Origin: Desulfobacteraceae bacterium
GTDB taxonomy: Bacteria; Desulfobacterota; DSM-4660; Desulfatiglandales; Desulfatiglandaceae
Reading direction: 5' to 3'
DNA: 5,612 nt
NCBI GenBank assembly: GCA_013203065.1
Contig: JABMQV010000525.1
Location: 1 to 5,612 of the forward strand
Shown: piece by piece, positions 1-4,515 of the stretch
How the letters are laid out: each line of letters opens with the position of its first letter
Numbering within the stretch: the first letter of the stretch is position 1
Notes under the pieces: model-generated
The model's input: the letters and a program-made list of their open reading frames with translations, nothing else
The model's database searches: none
What the model was told of the DNA's origin: nothing
Made by a program: the position numbers and the translations under genes

Positions 1-1
1 T

Positions 2-184
2 CCGGATGGAATTGACATAAACACCTTGGAAAAGAAGACGGGGTTTGACTATAATGCAATCAAACAAATTATTCTGAGCTTGAGACAGGAAAGGAAGATT
101 AGAAGTAAGCCAAAAAAAAGAGGGCCTTCAAGGAAGGAAATCTGTGGCTGGTATGTGTTTGCCCAACATGTGACAGAACCTTAA
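2..184 (+). CDS. C-terminal end of a protein with a winged-helix-like tail (partial, 5' end outside window)
   Basis: The open frame enters from the left edge and ends at TAA 182-184, leaving 60 residues. Residues 1-30 (PDGIDINTLEKKTGF, then AIKQIILSLRQE) read as a helix-turn-helix: a short helix, a turn at KTGFDY, and a recognition-type helix rich in I, L, Q and R. A basic strand region follows (RKIRSKPKKRGPSRK), then an aromatic end (GWYVFA), as expected for the wing of a winged-helix domain. Such tails often end bacterial DNA-binding or restriction/defence-associated proteins, but the missing N-terminus prevents a family call. No ribosome binding site or start is visible. A gene-free stretch of over 400 bases follows, so it is probably not co-transcribed with the RelA/SpoT gene. 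The reading frame is fairly sure; the fold is inferred from pattern only. Confidence 0.55.
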   Translation, partial: PDGIDINTLEKKTGFDYNAIKQIILSLRQERKIRSKPKKRGPSRKEICGWYVFAQHVTEP

Positions 185-458
185 TGCAAGCTAACCCTCT
201 CCCGCGACCGGATGAGCCGAAAACTGACCAACCCTATCTGTTGTGGTTGTGAAAACATCAATAGGTCCAGTATACCCGGCCGCGTTTCCCGATAGGTAGA
301 TCATGGTAATGCTTTTTAAGTCCTTGAAATCTTGAGGTATTGGCAAATTAGCTCAGATTCTTAAATGCGCCAGATTTTTGACTGTTCCATTTTGTAACAC
401 ATATCCCCCTATTTTTGTGATATTCTCAATATATCTGCATCGCCTGATAGATGGTTTT

Positions 459-476
459 CTGGCAAGCTGATGCCGG
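459..476 (+). repeat. GC-rich inverted repeat, first of three upstream of the RelA/SpoT gene
   Basis: CTGGCA (459-464) faces TGCCGG (471-476) across a six-base loop; five pairs are Watson-Crick and one is G-T. It abuts the next inverted repeat, sharing the GG at 475-476, so the two could be alternative hairpins in RNA. There is no T tract after it, so it is not an intrinsic terminator. It could be part of an operator or of a structured leader from an upstream promoter. Confidence 0.35.
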
Positions 477-502
477 ATAACACACCACATTGCATGTTAT
501 CC
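475..502 (+). repeat. Inverted repeat GGATAACA / TGTTATCC
   Basis: A perfect 8-bp inverted repeat: left arm 475-482, right arm 495-502, with 12 bases between. Arm centres are 20 bp apart, close to two helical turns, which suits a dimeric DNA-binding regulator. It lies about 40-65 bp upstream of the proposed -10 box of the RelA/SpoT gene. No T tract follows. It is a candidate operator; the regulator is unknown. Confidence 0.4.
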
Positions 503-507
503 AGAAT

Positions 508-525
508 GCTATTAGTGTTAATAGC
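508..525 (+). repeat. Perfect hairpin/palindrome GCTATTA-gtgt-TAATAGC over the -35 region
   Basis: Perfect 7-bp arms (508-514 and 519-525) flank a four-base centre. The right arm covers the proposed -35 box (518-523) of the promoter driving the RelA/SpoT gene, so a protein bound here would compete with RNA polymerase. No T tract follows, which argues against a terminator. The position makes a repressor operator the most natural reading, but this is inference. Confidence 0.45.
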
Positions 526-545
526 CAAGAAAAAGACTATATAAT
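518..545 (+). promoter_or_regulatory. Probable sigma-70 promoter of the RelA/SpoT gene
   Basis: The -10 box TATAAT at 540-545 is a perfect consensus. A 4/6 -35 box TTAATA (518-523) sits 16 bp upstream. Transcription would begin near 552, giving a leader of about 70 bases before the start codon at 621. The 7-bp palindrome at 508-525 overlaps the -35 box, suggesting the promoter is regulated. The -10 is strong evidence; the -35 assignment is moderate. Confidence 0.5.
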
Positions 546-620
546 CACTGGTTATGTGCCTAAAAATATACAGGTAGTTCCTACTGGGCAAATCCGGGAT
601 CTTCACAGGAGACCTGATAC

Positions 621-1760
621 ATGAGAAAACGTCAGAAGGAAGCAATTTTAATCTCGTTCTTCAAGGAAAAGGTGAAATACGAGAAACTTGCGGAGTACAT
701 TGTTCATCTCATTAGGGACGATCCTTCGTCACCAAAGGAAAGTCTTCATTCAATTACATATCGCATCAAAGGTAAAGCAAGGCTCATAGAGAAAATCGAT
801 GAAGAGAACAAACAACTTGGGGTTGAAGCAGCGCCTATTACGCAAAAGAATTTTCAGGAAAGAGTCGACGATCTACTAGGAATTAGGCTTATCTGTCTCC
901 GTCTTTCAGATATCAAGAGAGTCGAAACATATCTTGGACTTTTGGCCGAGGAGAAAATCTTACGATTCATACGAAGACCGGATCAAAAGAGATCATTTGT
1001 TCTGCCGGTAGACCCCAGTGAGGCGATTCCAGAGGGCCTTGATCTTCGATATAGTGGATACTCATCCATTCACTACCAAGTAGAGCTAGGCGAGAATTCA
1101 GATGCAACCGATGAGTTTAAAGGGCTTCAGATCGAGTTTCAATTACGGACTATTCTTGAGGAGGCGTGGGGCGAGATAGACCACAAATATAGATATGTGC
1201 TTAGCCGAAGTGGCGATGCGCTTCCTGAGTATATACACACAGGCTTCTACAATTTGAGTGCCTACCTTCAGGCTGCTGCTCTGCAGGCAGAGCACTTATG
1301 CCAACAGGCAGAGGCTCATAGGCTATTGAGAACCCGAAAAGCGAAAGGAAAGTTGGTGGCTCCGGTTGTCGCTGAGCCCAGTTCGCACGACATTCGTATG
1401 GATGGACCTAACCAGGCGACATTACCACCCCCCCTTCAAGCGGTACTGGAAGAGACCTTTGGCTTTAAGCTAACAGTCAGAACGCTCACGTATATCCTGA
1501 AGCGTCTCGATGAATTCGGGTACGCGGAGCAGCCTCAAGTTCTATTTCAGAAGATTTTCACAGAAAACAGGCTACAGGAATTTAGAACTATTTTTCGTGA
1601 AGTTTTTAATCGGGAAGCTTTTGAGGATAATAGCAAGAAAAACGTTGATGCAATAAATGCTGTAAATTTTGCAGTGTTCGACGAGATCCAAGGTAGAAGG
1701 GTCGCGCAGGAAGGATTGAGATCCGTTCTAAGATGGAGAAAAGAGCGTTCAAGGTGGTAG
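621..1760 (+). CDS. RelA/SpoT-domain protein, (p)ppGpp synthetase-like, with a C-terminal helical extension
   Basis: A 379-residue protein. ATG 621 is preceded by AGGAG (607-611) at 9 bases. Residues about 40-195 carry the RelA/SpoT synthetase fold: YRIKGKARLIEK (47-58) matches the conserved R-x-K...K motif; D84 in DLLGIR is the likely Mg-binding Asp; YSGYSSIH (144-151) is the G-loop with stacking Tyr Y147; and QIEFQLRT (170-177) supplies the conserved Glu E172, followed by EEAWGEIDHKYRY. The family moves pyrophosphate from ATP to GDP/GTP, giving the stringent alarmone. There is no HD hydrolase, TGS or ACT domain, so it is not a long RelA/SpoT. Residues 196-240 are helical and Ala/Gln-rich, a linker (241-271) ends in PPP, and 272-379 is an unrecognised helical domain. 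Toxic SAS relatives that pyrophosphorylate tRNA share this core and some are of similar length (e.g. CapRel), so a toxin or defence role remains open. Confidence 0.87.
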   Translation: MRKRQKEAILISFFKEKVKYEKLAEYIVHLIRDDPSSPKESLHSITYRIKGKARLIEKIDEENKQLGVEAAPITQKNFQERVDDLLGIRLICLRLSDIKRVETYLGLLAEEKILRFIRRPDQKRSFVLPVDPSEAIPEGLDLRYSGYSSIHYQVELGENSDATDEFKGLQIEFQLRTILEEAWGEIDHKYRYVLSRSGDALPEYIHTGFYNLSAYLQAAALQAEHLCQQAEAHRLLRTRKAKGKLVAPVVAEPSSHDIRMDGPNQATLPPPLQAVLEETFGFKLTVRTLTYILKRLDEFGYAEQPQVLFQKIFTENRLQEFRTIFREVFNREAFEDNSKKNVDAINAVNFAVFDEIQGRRVAQEGLRSVLRWRKERSRW

Positions 1761-1824
1761 TATTCTTTTGTGGCGGAGCATCTTCCGTTTGAACCATATC
1801 TGATTTAGATGCGAGGCGGCACAT

Positions 1825-1858
1825 AACAAGGCTCTTGCACCCTTGTTTTATCCTTTTT
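1825..1858 (+). terminator. Terminator-like hairpin after the RelA/SpoT gene
   Basis: AACAAGG (1825-1831) pairs perfectly with CCTTGTT (1841-1847) across a nine-base loop. The downstream side is T-rich but interrupted (TTTTATCCTTTTT ending at 1858). It begins 64 bases after the stop codon at 1760. The broken T tract makes it a moderate intrinsic terminator; a second hairpin follows immediately. Confidence 0.45.
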
Positions 1859-1868
1859 GAATGAGATG

Positions 1869-1895
1869 TTACCACTTTTTATGGTAAATTTTTTT
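1869..1895 (+). terminator. Intrinsic terminator with a seven-T tract
   Basis: TTACCA (1869-1874) pairs perfectly with TGGTAA (1882-1887) across a seven-base loop, followed by A and seven Ts (1889-1895). The layout is that of a rho-independent terminator, although the stem is short and only two of six pairs are G-C. With the hairpin just upstream it forms a tandem pair that would insulate the RelA/SpoT gene from the promoter starting a few bases later. Confidence 0.55.
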
Positions 1896-1924
1896 GTTCG
1901 ATTTTGGGAAAAATATGCTATAAT
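1894..1924 (+). promoter_or_regulatory. Extended -10 promoter for the coiled-coil/heat-shock gene set
   Basis: TGC-TATAAT (1916-1924) is a perfect -10 box with the TGN extension that lets RNA polymerase work with a poor -35. The best -35 candidate is TTGTTC (1894-1899), with a long 19-bp spacer. Transcription would start near 1931, leaving a leader of about 105 bases before the start codon at 2037. Its place directly after two terminators, before four co-directional genes, suggests it is the main promoter of the group. No sigma-32 or CIRCE motif was seen here. Confidence 0.55.
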
Positions 1925-2014
1925 AAGAGTAAAACCGAAAAGCGAGTGAAAACCATGATAAGAATGTGATGCAAAGATAAATTTGAAAAAGAAGTCAAAA
2001 AACAGCTTTTTAAC

Positions 2015-2031
2015 CCTCTTCAGAAAGGAGG
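2015..2031 (+). promoter_or_regulatory. Hairpin that can mask the ribosome binding site of the next gene
   Basis: In the mRNA, CCUCUU (2015-2020) can pair with AGGAGG (2026-2031) through six consecutive pairs (one G-U) around the loop CAGAA. The right arm is the Shine-Dalgarno of the gene starting at 2037, five bases further on. Folding would hide it completely; opening it by heat, a protein or an sRNA would permit translation. A CCUC run in front of a ribosome binding site can occur by chance, so the regulatory reading is inference. Confidence 0.4.
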
Positions 2032-2036
2032 CCCAA

Positions 2037-2528
2037 ATGGATATAAAAAAAAGGATTGCTGGTTATGAAAATTCTGTCAAAAAAAAGGCACAAGAGAAAC
2101 GCGAAAAATATGAAAAAGAGCTTCAAGAAAGGCGTGACAACGCTAAGGCTCTAGAAAAATTTATCGCAGATACCGCCTTGCCTATTTTTAAAGAAGCCAA
2201 AAAAGTTATCCACAACGAAGGTTACCCATGCGAAGTTAAGCTTTTTCCAATGCATGACAAAGAAATCACACGTGATCCCATAAGATATTCAATTCAAATC
2301 GCTTTATCGAAGAGAAAGGAAAGTACGGGTCCTTTGGAGAAAGAGCCTACCTTTTCCAGCCTAGAATATACAGGCGTCCTCAAAAACCAAAACATAACAG
2401 TACGATTTCAAGTTCGCGATCGTGGGCTGGATGACGTCCGTACTTTTCCAATCGGAGATCTCTCTAGTGATAAAGTTAAAGAGCATAGGGATTTTTTTTT
2501 AGAAAAAGTGTTTTTTATAGAGGGTTGA
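2037..2528 (+). CDS. Uncharacterised 163-residue protein with N-terminal coiled coil
   Basis: I do not recognise a family. The start is placed at ATG 2037 because a near-perfect AAAGGAGG (2024-2031) lies five bases before it; the frame extends to TTG 1983 but nothing there resembles a ribosome binding site. Residues 2-60 are charged and helical, with K/E-rich repeats (KKKAQEKREKYEKELQERR) typical of a coiled coil. Residues 63-135 look like alternating beta strands (YPCEVKLF, RYSIQIALSK, SLEYTGVL, ITVRFQVRDRG), and 144-160 form a last helix (SSDKVKEHRDFFLEKVFF). There is no signal peptide or membrane segment, so it is probably cytoplasmic. It lies 125 bases upstream of the first hsp20 and may share its transcript. 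Two A8 runs (2045-2052, 2079-2086) and a T9 run (2492-2500) lie inside the gene. Confidence 0.7.
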   Translation: MDIKKRIAGYENSVKKKAQEKREKYEKELQERRDNAKALEKFIADTALPIFKEAKKVIHNEGYPCEVKLFPMHDKEITRDPIRYSIQIALSKRKESTGPLEKEPTFSSLEYTGVLKNQNITVRFQVRDRGLDDVRTFPIGDLSSDKVKEHRDFFLEKVFFIEG

Positions 2529-2570
2529 ACACATAACGTCTTTACGAATGCACCCCCAATGTCAGCCCCA

Positions 2571-2598
2571 CCAGTTGATCTTAGGCTCATCGACCTGG
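2571..2598 (+). promoter_or_regulatory. Hairpin in the leader of the first hsp20 gene
   Basis: CCAGTTGAT (2571-2579) can pair with ATCGACCTGG (2589-2598) as nine base pairs with one bulged C and one G-U, around a nine-base loop. No U tract follows, so it is unlikely to terminate transcription. It sits between the unknown gene and the start-codon hairpin of hsp20. A role as processing site, 5' stabiliser or upper stem of an RNA thermometer is possible but unproven. No convincing sigma-70 or sigma-32 promoter was found in this 125-base gap. Confidence 0.3.
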
Positions 2599-2627
2599 AT
2601 AGGCGAGTGTTGGATGGATGATTGAAC

Positions 2628-2661
2628 ATAATCATGAGAAAGGAGGGATAGCTATGATTAT
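2628..2661 (+). promoter_or_regulatory. Candidate RNA thermometer enclosing the start codon of the first hsp20
   Basis: AUAAUCAU (2628-2635) is the exact reverse complement of AUGAUUAU (2654-2661), and a further G-U pair (2636/2653) extends the stem to nine. The right arm begins with the start codon itself, and the 16-base loop holds the AGGAGG ribosome binding site (2641-2646). A competing hairpin, GGAUA (2646-2650) with UAUCC (2659-2663), also brackets the start codon. An AU-rich stem that locks an initiation region and melts on warming is the usual design of RNA thermometers, which are well known in front of small heat-shock genes. Stability was not calculated. Confidence 0.45.
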
Positions 2662-3118
2662 CCGAAGAGTAACGGGTTTTCCAACGTGGAATTGGCGCAG
2701 TCAATGGGAGGAAATGGAGAGCATGAAAAGACAGTTAGATTCTCTCAGCGAGGGTTTGTCCGGTAGGTTTTTCAGAGAACGTACAGCGGGCGTATTTCCT
2801 CTTATGAATGTGACCGAGGATAGTATGAACTATTACATCCGGGCAGAACTTCCCGGAATAGAGGCAAGTCAACTGGACATATCAGTCACAGGAGGTACGC
2901 TGTCGCTTTCAGGAGAAAGGAAAATCGCAGAGGAACAGGAGAATGCAAAATACCACAGAAGAGAAAGGGAATCAGAAAAATTCAGCAGGATCGTCAACCT
3001 ACCATCTGAGGTGGATACAAACAAGGTAGAGGCGACCACTGGTGATGGTATTCTCCAAGTCACGTTACCCAAGGCTGAATCATCGAAGCCTAAACAGGTC
3101 ACTGTAAAGGGAGCTTAA
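2654..3118 (+). CDS. Small heat-shock protein, Hsp20/alpha-crystallin family (first of a pair)
   Basis: A 154-residue ATP-independent holdase that would bind unfolding proteins in the cytoplasm and keep them refoldable by DnaK/ClpB. The start at ATG 2654 is chosen because AGGAGG (2641-2646) lies seven bases upstream; an in-frame ATG at 2618 has no such site. The N-terminal arm (1-45) is rich in Trp and Phe (W12, W14, W18), as usual for substrate binding. The alpha-crystallin domain spans about 46-141: FPLMNVTED, AELPGIE (64-70), YHRRERESEKFSRIVNLP (100-117) and the hallmark GILQVTLPK (132-140). The C-terminal V-T-V (149-151) matches the I-x-I/V anchor used in oligomer assembly. Length is normal. 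The second hsp20 starts 33 bases downstream, implying one transcript. Translation may be temperature-controlled through the start-codon hairpin. Confidence 0.95.
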   Translation: MIIRRVTGFPTWNWRSQWEEMESMKRQLDSLSEGLSGRFFRERTAGVFPLMNVTEDSMNYYIRAELPGIEASQLDISVTGGTLSLSGERKIAEEQENAKYHRRERESEKFSRIVNLPSEVDTNKVEATTGDGILQVTLPKAESSKPKQVTVKGA

Positions 3119-3151
3119 AGCAAACTGTTATGTGGTAAAGGGGTAGACACG

Positions 3152-3562
3152 ATGACTAATACAGAAAGCAAGGCATTAGAAGCAAGGGAAAAGGCAGAAG
3201 TAACGACACCTGCTGAGGATACCAGACCAGGCCTCACTTTTACACCGCCCGTTGATATATTTGAGACTGATGAGGGACTCACTCTATTGGCGGATTTACC
3301 GGGAGTGAAGGCGGAGGACCTAATGATTGATTTAAGGGAAGGTGTCATGAGTTTGTCCGGTGATGTGCAGCCACCGGAAGGACCTGATGAGGTAGATGTT
3401 CTAAGGGAATACCAGACGGGGAAGTATCATAGAAAATTCAACCTGTCAGACGTGATTGACCAGTCCAAAATCGAGGCTGAACTCAAAGACGGTGTACTGC
3501 GATTGAATCTACCAAAGATTGAAACCGCAGCCCCCCGGAAGATAGCCGTTAAAGCTGGCTAG
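3152..3562 (+). CDS. Small heat-shock protein, Hsp20/alpha-crystallin family (second of a pair)
   Basis: A 136-residue holdase chaperone, diverged from its neighbour. ATG 3152 follows AAAGGGG (3137-3143) at eight bases. The N-terminal arm is short and hydrophilic (1-29, Glu/Lys/Thr-rich, no Trp). The alpha-crystallin domain (about 30-121) shows FTPPVDIFETDEGLTLLADLP (30-50), REYQTGKYHRKFNLSDVID (85-103) and the signature DGVLRLNLPK (113-122). I131-A-V133 is the C-terminal I-x-V motif. The different arms and low identity to the first Hsp20 suggest two subfamilies that may form mixed oligomers, or work on different clients, rather than a recent tandem duplication. It is 33 bases behind the first hsp20 and 123 bases before the dnaJ-like gene, with no clear terminator between, so co-expression is likely. 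Confidence 0.95.
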   Translation: MTNTESKALEAREKAEVTTPAEDTRPGLTFTPPVDIFETDEGLTLLADLPGVKAEDLMIDLREGVMSLSGDVQPPEGPDEVDVLREYQTGKYHRKFNLSDVIDQSKIEAELKDGVLRLNLPKIETAAPRKIAVKAG

Positions 3563-3593
3563 ACTGATTCATGACGGAAAATTGATATTCCAA

Positions 3594-3622
3594 TTGAGCG
3601 TCAAGCTTGATTGGGGTATCAT
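3594..3622 (+). promoter_or_regulatory. Possible internal promoter for the dnaJ-like gene
   Basis: TTGAGC (3594-3599) and TATCAT (3617-3622) match the sigma-70 -35 and -10 boxes at 4/6 and 5/6, with the ideal 17-bp spacer. A start near 3629 would give a leader of about 57 bases. Two palindromes fall in the spacer and over the -10 box, so this promoter may be regulated. CTTGAA at 3627 resembles a sigma-32 -35, but no CCCCAT-like -10 follows at the right distance. Confidence 0.4.
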
Positions 3623-3627
3623 GATAC
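3601..3627 (+). repeat. Two adjacent perfect palindromes upstream of the dnaJ-like gene
   Basis: TCAAGCTTGA (3601-3610) and GTATCATGATAC (3616-3627) are each perfect palindromes of 10 and 12 bp, with centres 16 bp apart. The outer TCAAG and CTTGA (3627-3631) are also complementary, so the whole block could fold as one larger hairpin. There is no T tract, so it is not a terminator. Overlap with the proposed promoter makes an operator for a dimeric regulator plausible. AGATCT (3633-3638) is a third, short palindrome just after. Confidence 0.45.
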
Positions 3628-3685
3628 TTGAAAGATCTCAGGATACGAACAAAGGCCTATCCGAGGAAAAATAGCGAGGAATGTC

Positions 3686-4345
3686 ATGTCCAAAAACTAT
3701 TACATCACCTTGGGCGTTAGCAAAGGCGTTGACTTAAACAAAATCAAAAAGGCGTATAGAGAGGTTGTCAAAAAGTATCATCCTGATGTAACCCGGTCAA
3801 GAGTGAGCGTGGGGAGATTTCTAGAGATAAGGGAAGCCTATGAGACATTGAGCGATGAAGCCAAACGAAAGCTGTATGATCAACATTTAGAGAAGCAGGG
3901 CTCTGATATCAGGGTCACAAAGGTTTCTGAAATCATAGAAACCAGGCGATTTATTCTTGATGAAATGGAGAGTTTTTTCTCCTCTGCCGACGAGTTTTTT
4001 GAGGGCTTCTTACCCGGTTTCTTTGATAGGGAAAAAGGTAGAATAAGAGGTAAAGATCTCTATTTCGAGGCAATCCTTTCTCCTGACGAAGCGAGAAGAG
4101 GCGGTCTATTTCCTATATCAGTTCCCATAAACGAACCCTGCCCGAGATGCAGGGGAACCGAAAATGTGGAGGGCTTTTTCTGTTCAGCCTGTTTAGGGTA
4201 TGGGCGAGTGAGGTCCGAAAGGGAGTTTTCTGTGAGCATGCCGCCCAATGTAAAACATGGAACAGAAATGAGCCTGTCGATGGAAGATATCGGTTTGAAG
4301 GGTGTATGCTTGCATCTCAGGATTCTTGTTGATCATTACATTTAA
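3686..4345 (+). CDS. Short DnaJ-like (Hsp40) co-chaperone with a single zinc site
   Basis: A 219-residue protein expected to stimulate the DnaK ATPase and deliver clients. ATG 3686 follows GCGAGGA (3674-3680) at five bases. Residues 4-66 form a complete J domain: YYITLGV (5-11), the essential HPD (32-34) and AYETLSDEAKRKLYD (51-65). The usual Gly/Phe region is missing; an acidic, Phe-rich linker (97-113, FFSSADEFFEGFLPGFF) takes its place. From 122 it follows the first substrate-binding domain of DnaJ (GKDLYFEAILSPDEARRG), interrupted by only two zinc motifs, CPRCRG (152-157) and CSACLGYG (166-173), where DnaJ has four. The protein ends near SVSMPPNVKHGTEM...LHLRILV, so the second substrate domain and dimerisation tail are absent. 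The uniform frame and clean stop suggest a natural short form rather than a broken dnaJ. The Hsp20 pair upstream supports a role in heat or folding stress. Confidence 0.85.
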   Translation: MSKNYYITLGVSKGVDLNKIKKAYREVVKKYHPDVTRSRVSVGRFLEIREAYETLSDEAKRKLYDQHLEKQGSDIRVTKVSEIIETRRFILDEMESFFSSADEFFEGFLPGFFDREKGRIRGKDLYFEAILSPDEARRGGLFPISVPINEPCPRCRGTENVEGFFCSACLGYGRVRSEREFSVSMPPNVKHGTEMSLSMEDIGLKGVCLHLRILVDHYI

Positions 4346-4493
4346 CCAAAACTTTCATATTTTCCTTACGCCTCCAGTTCTTTAATCCCGTCATGCAATA
4401 ATGAGGTATTAGAATACATTCGTCGGAGGGCCATCTGACTAGACAACATTTGGATGTGGATACATCACTTATGCAATTACCAATGAAAGGAGT

Positions 4494-4515
4494 GTAATTA
4501 AATGGCAAAAATTAC
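4494..4515 (+). promoter_or_regulatory. AU-rich inverted repeat around the ridA-like start codon
   Basis: GTAATT (4494-4499) is exactly complementary to AATTAC (4510-4515), with the ATG at 4502-4504 in the ten-base loop. The ribosome binding site AAAGGAG (4486-4492) lies just outside the stem. Six pairs, mostly A-U, make a weak structure, and chance is likely in AT-rich DNA. It is noted because two other genes in this window also have structure over their initiation region. Confidence 0.22.

Larger units (their letters stand above)
185..620. other. Gene-free stretch upstream of the RelA/SpoT gene
   Basis: No open frame here has both a ribosome binding site and recognisable protein content. 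The first half (185-370) is mixed-composition DNA in which I see no clear hairpin terminator for the preceding gene. The second half is more structured: three inverted repeats lie between 459 and 525, followed by a promoter at 518-545 and the AGGAG ribosome binding site of the next gene at 607-611. A minus-strand frame across 409-645 would need a TTG start, has no ribosome binding site and no family signature, so it is not annotated. Confidence 0.6.

Noticed and set aside
185..295. Same-frame continuation after the TAA at 182-184, including a short frame from ATG 212 with two close cysteines (CCGC)
   Set aside because: Thirty-six codons between stops is ordinary by chance; no ribosome binding site precedes ATG 212, and the upstream protein ends naturally after its wing-like segment.
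409..645. Minus-strand frame of 78 residues upstream of the RelA/SpoT gene
   Set aside because: It needs a TTG start inside the RelA/SpoT gene, has no ribosome binding site or domain, and crosses the proposed promoter and inverted repeats of that gene.
1983..2036. Upstream TTG start adding 18 residues to the unknown coiled-coil protein
   Set aside because: Nothing before TTG 1983 resembles a ribosome binding site, while ATG 2037 has AAAGGAGG at five bases.
2524..2560. Possible sigma-32 promoter (GTTGAA ... CCCCAAT) in front of the first hsp20
   Set aside because: The spacer is about 24 bases, far longer than the 13-15 usual for sigma-32, and the boxes are imperfect.
2618..2653. Upstream ATG adding 12 residues to the first Hsp20
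   Set aside because: No Shine-Dalgarno in front of 2618, whereas AGGAGG lies seven bases before ATG 2654 and the protein from there begins like other Hsp20s.
3627..3660. CTTGAA as a sigma-32 -35 box for the dnaJ-like gene
   Set aside because: No CCCCAT-like -10 occurs at the right distance downstream.
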